The notes under the pieces were generated by a model. That model was given only the letters and a program-made list of their open reading frames with translations. It searched no databases and was not told the DNA's origin. From Microbulbifer hainanensis (GTDB taxonomy: Bacteria > Pseudomonadota > Gammaproteobacteria > Pseudomonadales > Cellvibrionaceae), in the NCBI RefSeq assembly GCF_014904735.1, contig NZ_JACZCR010000020.1:186001-250000 (forward strand): a stretch of 64,000 nt of DNA. Direction: 5' to 3'. Every line of letters begins with the position of its first letter. The stretch's first letter is position 1. Position numbers and translations under genes: made by a program. Of the stretch, positions 32,607 to 44,532 are shown one piece after another.

Positions 32607-33278
32607 GTGCTGAACATGAATTTTGCCGAGCGCGTCGTGTTGGATACGGCGAAGATGGCCTGGCAGGCGAGCCCGATGGCGGGGGTGGAGCGCAAACCGC
32701 TGGCCCGCGAAGGGGCTGAGTCCGGTCATGCGACCAGCATCGTACGCTATGCCGCCGGTGCACGGTTCTCGACGCACGAGCACCCGGGAGGAGAGGAAAT
32801 CTTTGTTCTGGACGGTGTGTTTTCCGATGAGTCCGGTGACTATCCAGCCGGTAGCTATATTCGCAATCCGCCCGGCAGTTCGCATGCGCCGTTTAGCGAG
32901 CAGGGTTGTACCCTGTTTGTGAAACTGGGGCAGTTTGCCGAGGGGGACACCGCTACGGTGCGCATCGACACACGCGCTGCGCCCTGGGTGCCCGGCCGCG
33001 GCGGACTCGAGGTAATGCCGCTGCATACCTTTGAGGGGGAACACACCGCGCTGGTGAAATGGCCGAAGGGGGAGCGGTTTGCCGACCACGGCCACTTTGG
33101 CGGCGAAGAGATCCTGGTGCTGTCCGGCACCTTCATGGATGAGTACGGGGAATATCCGACGCATTGTTGGCTGCGCAGCCCGCATATGAGCCGGCACCAC
33201 CCATTCGTCAAAGACGAGACGCTGATCTTCGTGAAAACCGGCCACCTGCCGGTGAGCTGGCCCTCGTCGGCCGACTGA
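32607..33278 (+). CDS. double cupin (ChrR-like) domain protein
   Basis: 223-aa protein made of two tandem cupin folds: repeat 1 about residues 40-115 with THEHPGGEEIFVLDG and PAGSYIRNPPGSSH, and repeat 2 about 135-215 with DHGHFGGEEILVLSG and PTHCWLRSPH. The His/Glu ligands of a metal site (HxHxxGGEE) are kept in both. This is the ChrR-type cupin of anti-sigma factors, but no N-terminal sigma-binding zinc domain is present, so it is probably a stand-alone metal-binding or enzymatic cupin. Start GTG 32607 has GGAG 8 bases upstream. It flanks the oriC candidate where E. coli has mioC. Confidence 0.8.
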   Translation: MLNMNFAERVVLDTAKMAWQASPMAGVERKPLAREGAESGHATSIVRYAAGARFSTHEHPGGEEIFVLDGVFSDESGDYPAGSYIRNPPGSSHAPFSEQGCTLFVKLGQFAEGDTATVRIDTRAAPWVPGRGGLEVMPLHTFEGEHTALVKWPKGERFADHGHFGGEEILVLSGTFMDEYGEYPTHCWLRSPHMSRHHPFVKDETLIFVKTGHLPVSWPSSAD

Positions 33279-33324
33279 GCGGCGGCGTATGCCCCGGGCG
33301 GCTGCCAGAAACGGTTGCCGTCAG

Positions 33325-34701
33325 TTATTTGCCGATGCAGAAGCTGCCGAAAATCTTGCCCAGCAGTTCGTCGGCGCTCACTGCTCCGGTGATTTCCCCC
33401 AGTGCCTGCTGCGCCTGGCGCAGATCTTCGGCGAGGAGTTCGCCGGCGCCACTTTCGTGTAACTGGCTTTGTCCCTGTTCGATAAAGGCGCGGGCCCGCG
33501 CCAGCGCATCCAGGTGTCGGCGGCGGGCGCTGAAAGTGCCCTCGGCGGCGCCGCTGTAGCCCATGCTCTGTTTCAGGTGCTCTTTCAAGGCGCCGAGGCC
33601 GGCGCCTGTGCGCGCGCTGATCGCAATCACCGGCACGCCGTCGGTGTGGGCCTGTAGACCGGCGCTGTAGTCAGTCAGGTCAATCTTGTTCAGTACCAGG
33701 GTCAGGTTTTCCGTATCGGGCAGCTGTTCGGTGAATTCCGGCCAGACCGTATCCGGATCCAGACTGTGGGCCTGCTCCGCATCCACGACCAGCAACACGC
33801 GATCGGCGTGGCGGATCTCTTCCCAGGCGCGCTGGATACCGATTTGTTCCACCTGGTCGGGTGAATCGCGCAGGCCGGCGGTATCGGCGAACTGCAGGGG
33901 CAGGCCATCGATATGGATATGTTCGCGCAGGATGTCCCGTGTGGTGCCGGCAATATCGGTGACGATGGCCGCCTCGCGCCCGGCCAGGGCGTTGAGCAGA
34001 CTGGACTTGCCAGCGTTGGGTTTGCCGGCAATGGCGACCCGCATACCCTCCCGCAGGATGCTGCCCTGGCGGGCCTCGTCTTCCACGGTGGTCAGTTGCT
34101 CGAGCAGCGAGCGCAAATCCGCCGAAACCTTGCCGTCGGCGAGAAAATCGATTTCTTCCTCAGGAAAATCGATCGATGCTTCGACATAGATGCGCAAGTG
34201 GGTCAGATTTTCGACCAAGTCTTCGATTTTTTCGGAGAATGCGCCTTGCAGAGAGCGCATCGCATTGCGTGCGGCCTGTTCGCTGCCGGCCTCAATCAGG
34301 TCGGCGATGGCCTCTGCCTGGGCCAGATCGATCTTGTCGTTGAGAAAAGCGCGCTCGGAAAACTCCCCGGGGCGCGCCTGGCGGGCACCCAGTTCGATGC
34401 AGGCGCGCAGTAGCTGATCGAGAATCACCGGCCCGCCGTGTCCCTGCAGTTCGACGATGTCTTCACCGGTAAAGGAATTGGGGCCGGGGAATGACAGCAC
34501 AATCCCCTGGTCGATCAGCTGCTCGCCGTGGCGAAAGTCGCGGTAGTGAGCCTGGCGGGGTTTCAGAGGCTGCGCGCCGCAGAGTTGCTGGGCAATCTCC
34601 AGTGACTGTGGCCCGGACAGGCGGATAACGCCGATGCCGCCGCGACCGGGGGCGGTGGCGACGGCGGCAATGGTGTCGCGATTGAGGCTTTGCTGAGACA
34701 T
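33325..34701 (-). CDS. mnmE: tRNA modification GTPase MnmE
   Basis: 458-aa GTPase. The N-terminal tetrahydrofolate-binding domain includes the [15 protein letters not shown] [20 protein letters not shown] (core [17 protein letters not shown], about residue 75). The inserted G domain has P-loop GKPNAGKSS (about 225), switch GTTRD and NKID. The C-terminus is the required CIGK. Partners MnmG, whose gene lies just across the oriC candidate. The genes upstream on the same strand are yidC-yidD-rnpA-rpmH, the standard order. Confidence 0.97.
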   Translation of the reverse strand: MSQQSLNRDTIAAVATAPGRGGIGVIRLSGPQSLEIAQQLCGAQPLKPRQAHYRDFRHGEQLIDQGIVLSFPGPNSFTGEDIVELQGHGGPVILDQLLRACIELGARQARPGEFSERAFLNDKIDLAQAEAIADLIEAGSEQAARNAMRSLQGAFSEKIEDLVENLTHLRIYVEASIDFPEEEIDFLADGKVSADLRSLLEQLTTVEDEARQGSILREGMRVAIAGKPNAGKSSLLNALAGREAAIVTDIAGTTRDILREHIHIDGLPLQFADTAGLRDSPDQVEQIGIQRAWEEIRHADRVLLVVDAEQAHSLDPDTVWPEFTEQLPDTENLTLVLNKIDLTDYSAGLQAHTDGVPVIAISARTGAGLGALKEHLKQSMGYSGAAEGTFSARRRHLDALARARAFIEQGQSQLHESGAGELLAEDLRQAQQALGEITGAVSADELLGKIFGSFCIGK

Positions 34702-34720
34702 GGGGAAAGTTTACTCGACA

Positions 34721-34754
34721 GAAAAGCATTGAGGCCGCGAATGCGGCCTCAATG
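34721..34754 (-). terminator. strong hairpin terminator after yidC
   Basis: Perfect 12-bp stem CATTGAGGCCGC / GCGGCCTCAATG with a 4-nt loop, followed on the minus strand by CTTTTC. It separates the rpmH-rnpA-yidD-yidC operon from mnmE. Confidence 0.8.
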
Positions 34755-34778
34755 GGGTAGACGGTGTGTCGGCGGGCC

Positions 34779-36437
34779 TTAAGCCTTGCCGGACGCTTCC
34801 ACCTTCTTGTTGATGTACCAGGTCTGGGTGATGGTGATCAGGTTGTTGGCAATCCAGTAGAGTACCAGCCCTGCCGGGAACCACAGGAAGAAGAAGGTCA
34901 TCATTACCGGCATCAGCTGCATGATGCGCGCCTGGGTCGGATCCGCCGGCTGCGGGTTCAGGCGCTGCATGAACCACATGCTGCAACCCATGAAGACCGG
35001 CAGGATGAAGTAGGGATCGCGCGCCGACAGGTCGTGGATCCACAGCATCCATGGCGCGTGGCGGAGCTCTACCGTCTCCGTCAGCATCCAGTAGAGCGCG
35101 ATAAAGACCGGCATCTGCAGCAGGATCGGCAGGCAGCCACCCATTGGGTTGATCTTCTCGCGGCGGTAGAGCTTCATCGTCTCTTCCGCGAGTTTCTGGC
35201 GGTTGTCTTTGTACTGATCCTGCAGCTTTTTCATCTGCGGCGCGAATTTGCGCATGCGTGCCATGGAGCGCATGCCTGCGGACGACAGCGGGTACAGCAG
35301 GGCTTTGATAAACACGGTCAGCAGGATGATGGCCCAGCCCCAGTTGCTGACGATGTTTGACTGGATGAAGTGCAGGATGCGGAACAGGGGCTTGGCGATA
35401 AACCACAGCCAGCCGTAGTCGACGGTCAGGTCCAGGTACGGAGAGATCTGCTCCAGGCGGTAGACATCTTTCGGGCCCGCGTAAAAGGAGGCGTTCAGCT
35501 CACCCTGCTGTCCCGGTGCGATGGTCACCTGCGGTGTGGTGAAGCCCATGCGGTAGAGACCGCTGGAGAGCTGGCGCAGGACGATGTTGTTGTTGGTGTT
35601 CTGCGGCGGAATCCAGGCACTGAGGAAGTAGTGCTGCACCATGGCCACCCAGCCCCCCTGAATGGTGATATCGGTGGGCTTCTCCGCGATTTCGTCGAAC
35701 TTCTGTTTGAAATAGTTTTCATCCGGCGTGCGGATTGCCGCGCCGAGGAAGGGGTGAACGCCGATGCCCACATCGGTGGCCGGTTCGTAGCTGTCGCGCT
35801 TCAGCTGGCCATACAGGGCCGCAGTCCACGGTTGGGCAGCGGTGTTGTTTACCTGGTAGCTGACGTTCACCAGATAGTCGCCGCGCTTGAAGGTGTAGCG
35901 TTTGACGATGTCGGCGCCGGACTGCTGCAATTTCAGATCGACAGTCAGTGTGTCCTTGCCTTCCTCCATTGCATATTTGCTAGAGGCAGTGGAGAACAGG
36001 GGGCGGCCCTTGGCGCTGTCGGTACCGTTGTGGCCTATCAGGCCACTCTGGGCAATATAGGTGTGCTCGCGCGTCTGGTTCAGCAGAATCAGCGGTGTGT
36101 GGGAGTGCAGCTTGTCGTCGTACTCGCGCAGGGCCACTTTGACGATATCGCCGCCGCGCGGGTCGATGCTCACTTCAAAGACATCGGTAGTGACCGAGAT
36201 CAGCTTGCGCTCGCCGCCGTTGTTGGCGGTGGCTGTGGTTTGCCCGTTTTTCAGCTGCGGTACGTCGCTGCCGGCATTTTTTTCTTCCGGCGGCAGGGTC
36301 GGTGCATCGGCGCGAACTACCGTTGTGCGGTCCACGGCCGGAGTGTTGACCTGTTTGAATTCGGTCCACTGAAATATCAGTGCCAGGACAACTGCGGCGA
36401 TACCGCCCATCAGTGTGTAGCGTTGCCAATCCATCAT
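34779..36437 (-). CDS. yidC: membrane protein insertase YidC
   Basis: 552-aa Oxa1-family insertase. N-terminal transmembrane anchor (about residues 7-24), a large periplasmic beta-domain (about 60-345), then five conserved helices. The hydrophilic-groove arginine sits in the first conserved helix, and GGCLPILLQMPVFIALYWML (core GGCLPILLQMPVFIALYW, about residue 430) is the family signature. It inserts inner-membrane proteins with or without SecYEG. Starts 5 bp from yidD. Confidence 0.97.
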   Translation of the reverse strand: MMDWQRYTLMGGIAAVVLALIFQWTEFKQVNTPAVDRTTVVRADAPTLPPEEKNAGSDVPQLKNGQTTATANNGGERKLISVTTDVFEVSIDPRGGDIVKVALREYDDKLHSHTPLILLNQTREHTYIAQSGLIGHNGTDSAKGRPLFSTASSKYAMEEGKDTLTVDLKLQQSGADIVKRYTFKRGDYLVNVSYQVNNTAAQPWTAALYGQLKRDSYEPATDVGIGVHPFLGAAIRTPDENYFKQKFDEIAEKPTDITIQGGWVAMVQHYFLSAWIPPQNTNNNIVLRQLSSGLYRMGFTTPQVTIAPGQQGELNASFYAGPKDVYRLEQISPYLDLTVDYGWLWFIAKPLFRILHFIQSNIVSNWGWAIILLTVFIKALLYPLSSAGMRSMARMRKFAPQMKKLQDQYKDNRQKLAEETMKLYRREKINPMGGCLPILLQMPVFIALYWMLTETVELRHAPWMLWIHDLSARDPYFILPVFMGCSMWFMQRLNPQPADPTQARIMQLMPVMMTFFFLWFPAGLVLYWIANNLITITQTWYINKKVEASGKA

Positions 36438-36442
36438 AAAGC

Positions 36443-36676
36443 CTAGTGATCTGATTTACGGGGGGCGGGGGGAACCGGGTCCATACCGCCGGGATGCCAG
36501 GGGTGGCATTTTATAAGGCGCCGCGCGCTTAAATAACCCCCCTTTAGGAATCCGTGGGTTTTTAATGCCTCTTCCGCATAATGGGAGCAGGTGGGGTAGA
36601 AGCGGCACTGGTTGCCGACCCACGGGCTTGCCACGTAGCGGTAGAGGTGAATTAGCCGGATGGCCAGCCGGGTCAC
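36443..36676 (-). CDS. yidD: membrane insertion efficiency factor YidD
   Basis: 77-aa small basic protein with the conserved YRYVASPWVGNQCRFYPTCS block (residues 12-31) and HPGGMDPVP near the end; the cysteines and GxxCRFxPTCS are diagnostic. I place the start at GTG 36676, which overlaps the rnpA stop (GTGA) and gives the usual family length; upstream in-frame sequence lies within rnpA. Assists YidC-dependent insertion. Confidence 0.93.
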   Translation of the reverse strand: MTRLAIRLIHLYRYVASPWVGNQCRFYPTCSHYAEEALKTHGFLKGGYLSARRLIKCHPWHPGGMDPVPPAPRKSDH

Positions 36677-37071
36677 GACGCGCCGCCCTGCTGGGATGGC
36701 TGGGCCTGGGCCCGCTTGGCCAATTTGCGCCACAGCTTGTCGAACAGTTTCGTCAGTGCAGCATTGTCGAGCTCACCGGCGCCGGGGCGTGCGAGTACGA
36801 CCGCATCAACGGCGGGCAGCTGGTGCTGGCGCAGGCGAAAAGTTTCACGCGCGATACGCTTGATGCGATTGCGGTCGGTGGCGTTACGGACGTGTTTTTT
36901 GGCCATGACAAGGCCGAGACGCGGGTGATCGAGCGCGTTGGGGCAGGCGAGAATCAGGAGATTCGGATGCGCGGCGCGTATCTGGGTACCCGAGAAGACC
37001 GAGCGATACTGCGCCGCGTTTAGCAGGCGCAGCGGCTTGGCAAATCCGAAGTCGCTGCGCGCCTGTTGCAT
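36673..37071 (-). CDS. rnpA: ribonuclease P protein component
   Basis: 132-aa basic protein subunit that binds the pre-tRNA leader with RNase P RNA. The RNR motif RNRIKRIARETFR lies near residue 68, preceded by LGLVMAKKHVRNATD. A C-terminal Gln/Ser tail overlaps the yidD start. Downstream of rpmH as in nearly all bacteria. Confidence 0.96.
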   Translation of the reverse strand: MQQARSDFGFAKPLRLLNAAQYRSVFSGTQIRAAHPNLLILACPNALDHPRLGLVMAKKHVRNATDRNRIKRIARETFRLRQHQLPAVDAVVLARPGAGELDNAALTKLFDKLWRKLAKRAQAQPSQQGGAS

Positions 37072-37111
37072 AACTAAAAGACTGGTCCCGGGATTCGGGA
37101 CGGCAGCAGTC

Positions 37112-37246
37112 TTATGCAGACAGTACTTTGCGGCCTTTGGCGCGACGGCGAGCCAGAATCTTGCGACCGTTCTTGGTCGCCATGCGGGCGCGGAAACCGT
37201 GGTTGCGCTTGCGCTTCAAATTGCTGGGTTGAAAAGTGCGTTTCAT
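37112..37246 (-). CDS. rpmH: 50S ribosomal protein L34
   Basis: 44-aa L34: begins [20 protein letters not shown] and ends [13 protein letters not shown], the canonical sequence. The start at 37246 is set by the conserved first residues; longer readings are not family-like. First gene of the leftward rpmH-rnpA-yidD-yidC operon, divergent from dnaA. Confidence 0.98.
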   Translation of the reverse strand: MKRTFQPSNLKRKRNHGFRARMATKNGRKILARRRAKGRKVLSA

Positions 37247-37716
37247 TGTCTTGCTACCTGAGACTTTGTGTTCGGAAATTCGTGGGGCTGGCCCCGGCTG
37301 CGCCCTGCATTCCAAAGCCTGACCGGCGGAGCAATGCGCTGCAAAGGCGGCGGATTGTATAGAAAGGCACCAGCTAAATCAACGCGGGTATGCAGGTAAT
37401 TTTAGCCCTTTAGGGCCAAGTCTTTGATGTAATTAGCGCTATTGGCGACTGCCCACCGATTGACCCCAAGATACTCACAGTCCACTGTGGATAACCTCCG
37501 TGACGGCGCGCTGTTTTCTGCTCAAAAAGTGTGCAAGTGCTTGATTGTAAGGGAGTTTTCGCCGGCTTTTTTATGATAAATCCGCTGTTTTCTGTGGATA
37601 ACCCTTGGGGCTAAAGGTATACTGGCTCGATCTTTTTGGCGGTACCGGGCGGTAAACAGCACCGGATTGGCCGCGACCATTCTCTCTTCTTTATATCTTG
37701 GGTTTTAGGGGGTTTC
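37247..37716. promoter_or_regulatory. rpmH-dnaA intergenic region with two perfect DnaA boxes
   Basis: 470 bp without a gene. TGTGGATAA (reverse of TTATCCACA) occurs at 37486-37494 and 37594-37602. AT-rich segments around 37395-37440 and 37565-37595 lie between and beside them. This is where Pseudomonas has its oriC; here it may be an origin, or the autoregulated dnaA promoter. The divergent rpmH promoter must also be here. Confidence 0.6.
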
Positions 37717-39276
37717 TTGTCTGAGTCCGTCTGGAAGCAGTGCGCTGACTGTTTACAGGATGAACTGCCGTCGCAGCAGTTCAATACCTGGATCCGGCCG
37801 CTGCGTGTCAGTCCTGCGGCAGCGGGTGAATTGCGCCTGCTGGCACCGAATCGCTTTGTATTGGACTGGGTCGGCGACAAGTTCCTGAGCCGTATGCTGG
37901 AGTTGGTGCAGCATTTTGGCGGTGAGCAGCCGCCACAAGTGGTGCTGGATGTCATCGAGCGCCGTCCCGCGCGTTTCCAGCGCGGGCGCCCCGCGGCGGA
38001 ACCCCGGCCGGCGCCACGCGCGTTTGAGCCTCCGGCAGCCGCCGAGCCGACGCCGATGGACAGTCCGCAGGGGAGTCTGGCGTTCGGGCAGCAGTCCCGG
38101 GCCCAGAGCCCGGCGTCCCGCGCTGCGGCCGAAGAGGCGACTGCAGAGCAGATGACCAGCGGCGAGCTGGCGCTGACCGACCTGCGTCCGCCGCCCACCC
38201 AGCGTCCGCCTGCAGAGCCGGCGCGCAAGGTGGAGGTCGAGGGGGCCATCAAGCACGGTAGTTCGCTGAATCGGAACTTTACCTTCAAGTCGTTCGTCGA
38301 GGGCAAGTCCAACCAGTTGGGCCTGGCCGCGGCACAGCAGATCGCCGACAACCCCGGCGGCGCTTACAATCCTCTCTTTATTTATGGCGGTGTCGGTCTC
38401 GGCAAGACGCACCTGATGCACGCGGTGGGCAACGCGCTACTGGAGCGGAATCCCAATGCCAAAGTGGTCTACCTGCACTCGGAGCGCTTTGTCGCCGATA
38501 TGGTCAAGGCGCTGCAGCTGAATGCCATCAGTGACTTCAAGCGCTACTACCGTTCGGTAGACGCGCTGCTGATCGACGATATCCAGTTCTTCGCCGGCAA
38601 GGAGCGCTCCCAGGAAGAGTTCTTCCACACCTTCAACGCGCTGCTCGAAGGTGGCCAGCAGATCATTCTGACCTGTGACCGCTACCCGAAGGAGATTGTC
38701 GGTCTGGAGGAGCGCCTGAAGTCGCGCTTTGGTTGGGGTCTGACAGTGGCTGTGGAGCCGCCCGAGCTGGAGACCCGCGTGGCGATTTTGATGAAGAAAG
38801 CGGAGCAGGTCGGTGTCGACCTGCCACACGATTCTGCGTTCTTTATCGCCCAGCGCATTCGCTCCAATGTGCGCGAGCTGGAGGGCGCGCTGCGCCGTGT
38901 GATTGCCAACGCCCAGTTCACCGGTCGCGCGATCGACGATATTCTGGTGCGCGAGGCGCTGAAGGATCTGTTGGCGCTGCAGGATCGTCTGGTCAGCGTG
39001 GATAACATCCAGCGCGTCGTCGCGGAGTACTACAAGATTAAAGTGGCCGATTTGCTCTCCAAGCGTCGCAGCCGCTCGGTGGCGCGCCCCAGGCAGGTTG
39101 CCATGTCGCTGGCGAAGGAGCTGACGAATCACAGCCTGCCGGAGATCGGCGATGCATTTGGCGGGCGCGATCACACCACGGTGCTGCATGCGTGCCGTAA
39201 AATTCGTGAATTGCAGGAGTCCGATGCGGATATCCGCGAGGACGTGAAGCTGCTGACGCGCTCATTGACTACGTAA
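37717..39276 (+). CDS. dnaA: chromosomal replication initiator DnaA
   Basis: 519-aa initiator ATPase. Domain I ([13 protein letters not shown], residues 1-85) is followed by a long Pro/Ala-rich linker (about 90-200). The AAA+ domain has Walker [11 protein letters not shown] (about 224-233) and Walker [12 protein letters not shown]. Domain IV carries the DnaA-box signature [14 protein letters not shown] (about 485-498). I choose TTG 37717 as start because AGGGGG lies just upstream and domain I starts there; the in-frame ATG at 37636 would add 27 atypical residues. Two DnaA boxes upstream suggest autoregulation. Confidence 0.97.
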   Translation: MSESVWKQCADCLQDELPSQQFNTWIRPLRVSPAAAGELRLLAPNRFVLDWVGDKFLSRMLELVQHFGGEQPPQVVLDVIERRPARFQRGRPAAEPRPAPRAFEPPAAAEPTPMDSPQGSLAFGQQSRAQSPASRAAAEEATAEQMTSGELALTDLRPPPTQRPPAEPARKVEVEGAIKHGSSLNRNFTFKSFVEGKSNQLGLAAAQQIADNPGGAYNPLFIYGGVGLGKTHLMHAVGNALLERNPNAKVVYLHSERFVADMVKALQLNAISDFKRYYRSVDALLIDDIQFFAGKERSQEEFFHTFNALLEGGQQIILTCDRYPKEIVGLEERLKSRFGWGLTVAVEPPELETRVAILMKKAEQVGVDLPHDSAFFIAQRIRSNVRELEGALRRVIANAQFTGRAIDDILVREALKDLLALQDRLVSVDNIQRVVAEYYKIKVADLLSKRRSRSVARPRQVAMSLAKELTNHSLPEIGDAFGGRDHTTVLHACRKIRELQESDADIREDVKLLTRSLTT

Positions 39277-39340
39277 ACGCTATCAGCGACAAACCGAATA
39301 ACTGACGATTAATTGATAAAAAAGTAAGGCGAAATATCCG

Positions 39341-40447
39341 ATGAAATTCAATGTGAGCCGGGACGCCCTTTTGAAACCGCTGCAGCTGGTCGCCGGCGTG
39401 GTGGAAAAGCGCCAGACCCTGCCGGTGCTGGCCAATGTATTGATGCAGTTGCAGGGCCAGGAGCTTTCCCTGACCGGTACCGATCTCGAGGTGGAGATTG
39501 TCGGCAGATTGCCGGTGGACGGTGTGGAGATGGAAGGTGAAGTCACGGTGCCGGCGCGCAAGCTGCTGGATATCTGTCGCTCCCTGCCGGACGGCGCCGA
39601 GTTGAAGTTTGAGCGCGATGGTGAGCGCCTGATACTGCGCAGTGGCCGCAGCCGCTTTCAGCTGTCGACCCTGCCGGCAGCGGATTTCCCCAACCAGGAA
39701 GAGACCAGCGCCCAGACCCGCTTCAGCATTTCGCAGCGTGAAATCCGCCGCCTGATCGAGGCCACCGGCTTCGCCATGGCGCAGCAGGATGTGCGCTATT
39801 ACCTCAACGGGCTGTTGCTGGAGTGTCGCCCGCAGCAGCTGCGCGCTGTCGCGACTGACGGCCACCGCCTGGCACTGTGTGATCGCGATGCGCCAGGACT
39901 GAATGTCGAGGCGCCGATTCAGGCAATCGTGCCGCGGAAGGGCGTACTGGAGCTGGGCCGCCTGCTGGATGATACCGATGCGTCCGCCGAGGTGGTGCTG
40001 GGCAATAACCATATTCGTGTGATCAGTGGCCAGTTCACGTTCACCTCCAAGCTGGTGGATGGCAAGTTCCCGGATTACGAACGGGTATTGCCGCGCGCTA
40101 CCGGCAACGAGATCTATGCCGATCGGCAGGCGCTGCGCCAGGCGTTTTCCCGCGCGGCCATTCTCTCCAATGAGAAGTATCGCGGCGTGCGCCTGCAGAT
40201 TTCCGAGGGAATGCTGCAGATTGTGGCGAACAACCCCGAGCAGGAAGAGGCGGAAGAGCAGCTGGTGGTGGATTACGTGGGCGATCCACTGGAGATCGGT
40301 TTCAATGTCGGTTACCTGCTGGACGTCACCGGTGCTATTCACAGCGACCAGATCCGCATTGGGCTGGCGGATGCCAACAGCAGTGCGCTGCTGCAGCAGC
40401 CGGAAGAGGGCGACGCGCTCTATGTGATCATGCCCATGCGGCTCTGA
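39341..40447 (+). CDS. dnaN: DNA polymerase III sliding clamp subunit beta
   Basis: 368-aa ring-forming processivity clamp of three repeated domains; begins MKFNVSRDALLKPLQ and ends in the conserved YVIMPMRL. Length and position 64 bp after dnaA are standard. A terminator-like hairpin follows it, before recF. Confidence 0.98.
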   Translation: MKFNVSRDALLKPLQLVAGVVEKRQTLPVLANVLMQLQGQELSLTGTDLEVEIVGRLPVDGVEMEGEVTVPARKLLDICRSLPDGAELKFERDGERLILRSGRSRFQLSTLPAADFPNQEETSAQTRFSISQREIRRLIEATGFAMAQQDVRYYLNGLLLECRPQQLRAVATDGHRLALCDRDAPGLNVEAPIQAIVPRKGVLELGRLLDDTDASAEVVLGNNHIRVISGQFTFTSKLVDGKFPDYERVLPRATGNEIYADRQALRQAFSRAAILSNEKYRGVRLQISEGMLQIVANNPEQEEAEEQLVVDYVGDPLEIGFNVGYLLDVTGAIHSDQIRIGLADANSSALLQQPEEGDALYVIMPMRL

Positions 40448-40482
40448 TGGCTGCAGCGTTGTTCTCGATTAAGCGATTCGCA

Positions 40483-40517
40483 AAAGCCGCCATCCCCCCG
40501 GGAATGGCGGTCTTTTT
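40483..40517 (+). terminator. hairpin terminator between dnaN and recF
   Basis: 7-bp stem CCGCCAT / ATGGCGG with a 10-nt GC-rich loop, followed by TCTTTTT. Located 36 bp after the dnaN stop, so dnaA-dnaN transcription may partly end here. Confidence 0.72.
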
Positions 40518-40565
40518 ATATATGGGGTACGGCAAGTGCGGGCCCTTAGACCGGGGAGTGGTTCA

Positions 40566-41672
40566 GTGGCGCTGAAACGACTCGCATTGACCAATTTTCG
40601 CAATATCGCCAGTGCGGACCTGGAGTTGGGGCCGGCCGTAAACCTATTCTGTGGCGTCAATGGCAGCGGCAAGACCTCGCTGGTGGAGGCGGTGCATATG
40701 TTGGCGACAGGCCGCTCTTTTCGCTCTCGCCAGCACCAGGCTGTGATCAGGGAGGGGCAGGAGAGACTCGCGGTATTTGCCCAGCTGGATACGGGCTACA
40801 GCCTGGGTGTCGAGCGCGGTCGCGATGGCAAGGGCAGAATCCGCATCAACCAGACACCCGCGGAGTCCAGCTCCCAGCTGGCAGCCTGCCTTCCTCTGCA
40901 GGTAATCAATAGCGACAGCTTTTCTGCTTTGGACGGTGGTCCCGGGGTGCGCCGGAGCCTGTTGGACTGGACTGTGTTCCACGTGGAACATGGGTACGCA
41001 CAGGACTGGAAAAGTTATCAAATCGCACTCCGCCAGCGAAATGCGCTGCTGCGACGTGGTAAAATCGACGATGAATTGATGGGCGTATGGGAACAAAGGC
41101 TCGCCGAGAGCGGCTCACGGGTCGACCAGCTGCGCCGCGCCGTCTTTGAGCAGCTATCTGAGAGTATTCGCGGTTTTGTCGATGAACTCCCGGACTCCCC
41201 GCTGAGGCGGGTTGAGATGGCCTACCGGCGCGGCTGGAATAAAGACAAGGAATTGGCAGAAGCCCTGCGGGAATCCCGAGAGGGCGATCTGGCGCAGGGG
41301 CACACCCGCACGGGGCCGCATCGGGCGGACCTGCGTTTCGGCGTGGCCGGTGAGTCTGCGCACAACATCCTTTCCCGCGGCCAGCAGAAGATGCTGGTCT
41401 GCGCACTGCGCACGGCAATGGGCGATCTGGTCTGCCGGAAGGGCCAGAAACCGGTGTTCCTCGTGGACGATCTCCCCGCGGAACTGGATGAGAAGAATCA
41501 ACTGCAGTTTGCCCGCTGGGTGAGCCGCTGCGCCAGCCAGGTGCTGGTGACAGGTATCGATAAAGGCGCCACCAGCAGCCCTTGGCGGCAACTGGCGCAA
41601 CCCTGGAATAGTCCGACTGTGTTCCACGTGGAACATGGACACATTAGTGCCGAGCCCGAATCGGCCCCCTAA
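40566..41672 (+). CDS. recF: DNA replication and repair protein RecF
   Basis: 368-aa SMC-like ATPase of the RecFOR gap-repair pathway. Walker A is GVNGSGKTS (about residues 29-37), the signature region is ILSRGQQKML (about 270-279), and Walker B is VFLVDDLPAELD. GTG 40566 is the start: it is preceded by GGGGAG, and ALKRLALTNFRN then opens the protein as usual. Two parS sites are embedded in the coding sequence; the first falls on the conserved DWTVFHVEH segment, the second on a C-terminal tail that repeats TVFHVEHG after the normal RecF end. Confidence 0.96.
   Translation: MALKRLALTNFRNIASADLELGPAVNLFCGVNGSGKTSLVEAVHMLATGRSFRSRQHQAVIREGQERLAVFAQLDTGYSLGVERGRDGKGRIRINQTPAESSSQLAACLPLQVINSDSFSALDGGPGVRRSLLDWTVFHVEHGYAQDWKSYQIALRQRNALLRRGKIDDELMGVWEQRLAESGSRVDQLRRAVFEQLSESIRGFVDELPDSPLRRVEMAYRRGWNKDKELAEALRESREGDLAQGHTRTGPHRADLRFGVAGESAHNILSRGQQKMLVCALRTAMGDLVCRKGQKPVFLVDDLPAELDEKNQLQFARWVSRCASQVLVTGIDKGATSSPWRQLAQPWNSPTVFHVEHGHISAEPESAP
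40975..40990. promoter_or_regulatory. parS: parS site 1 (inside recF)
   Basis: TGTTCCACGTGGAACA, a perfect 16-bp palindrome matching the pseudomonad-type parS bound by ParB. It lies within a 24-bp sequence (40970-40993) repeated exactly at 41615-41638. Confidence 0.93.
41620..41635. promoter_or_regulatory. parS: parS site 2 (3' end of recF)
   Basis: A second perfect TGTTCCACGTGGAACA, 645 bp from the first, in the same reading frame and encoding the same FHVEH peptide in the RecF tail. Confidence 0.93.
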
Positions 41673-41690
41673 GTTGAATGGAGCGTGTAA

Positions 41691-44111
<2,421 letters not shown>

Positions 44112-44132
44112 CCAGCTTCGCTTGCTCACCCC

Positions 44133-44162
44133 AAAAAAAGGCCGCATCACGCGGCCTTTTTT
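44133..44162 (+). terminator. gyrB terminator
   Basis: GGCCGC-ATCAC-GCGGCC stem flanked by seven A and six T, about 20 bp after the gyrB stop; also symmetrical enough to work on both strands. Confidence 0.9.
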
Positions 44163-44271
44163 ATTGGGGGTCGAGGGGAATTCCGCGCGATCTACCCAAT
44201 ATTCCGAAATATTCCTGTACCTCCACGTCCGCGCCGCCTAGTTTTGCGAAAAATGACAACGGGAGCCGCCG

Positions 44272-44532
44272 ATGAAAAGCATCACTATTTTTTTGCTGAT
44301 GGGGATGACAACCGCAGCCATAGCTGAAAGCGACCGCTTCAATTTGCATGTCGAAGACGAGCGGCTTGCCGATGTCTGGCAGCTGGTGGAAAATTTCTGC
44401 GACGGCGGAATCCCGACAAAAACCGCCAGCCTGAAGCACCCCAATGCGCGTGTGAATACACAAATGGAGCAGGTAAACTGTAGCGAAGCCTATAAAAAAC
44501 TGAGAGAGCTGGATGACGGGGCAGGGGAGTAG
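44272..44532 (+). CDS. small secreted protein with an STN-like fold pattern
   Basis: 86 aa. A signal peptide MKSITIFLLMGMTTAAIA with predicted cleavage after AIA leaves about 68 mature residues. These read FNLHVEDERLADVWQLVENF, then NARVNTQMEQVNCSEAYKKL: strand-helix-strand-strand-helix spacing resembling the secretin/TonB short N-terminal (STN) domain. Two cysteines (in NFCDG and VNCSE) could form a disulfide. GGGAG precedes the ATG. Its last 20 bases overlap the next gene, whose periplasmic C-terminus shows the same pattern, so the two probably work together. I do not recognise a named family. Confidence 0.6.
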   Translation: MKSITIFLLMGMTTAAIAESDRFNLHVEDERLADVWQLVENFCDGGIPTKTASLKHPNARVNTQMEQVNCSEAYKKLRELDDGAGE

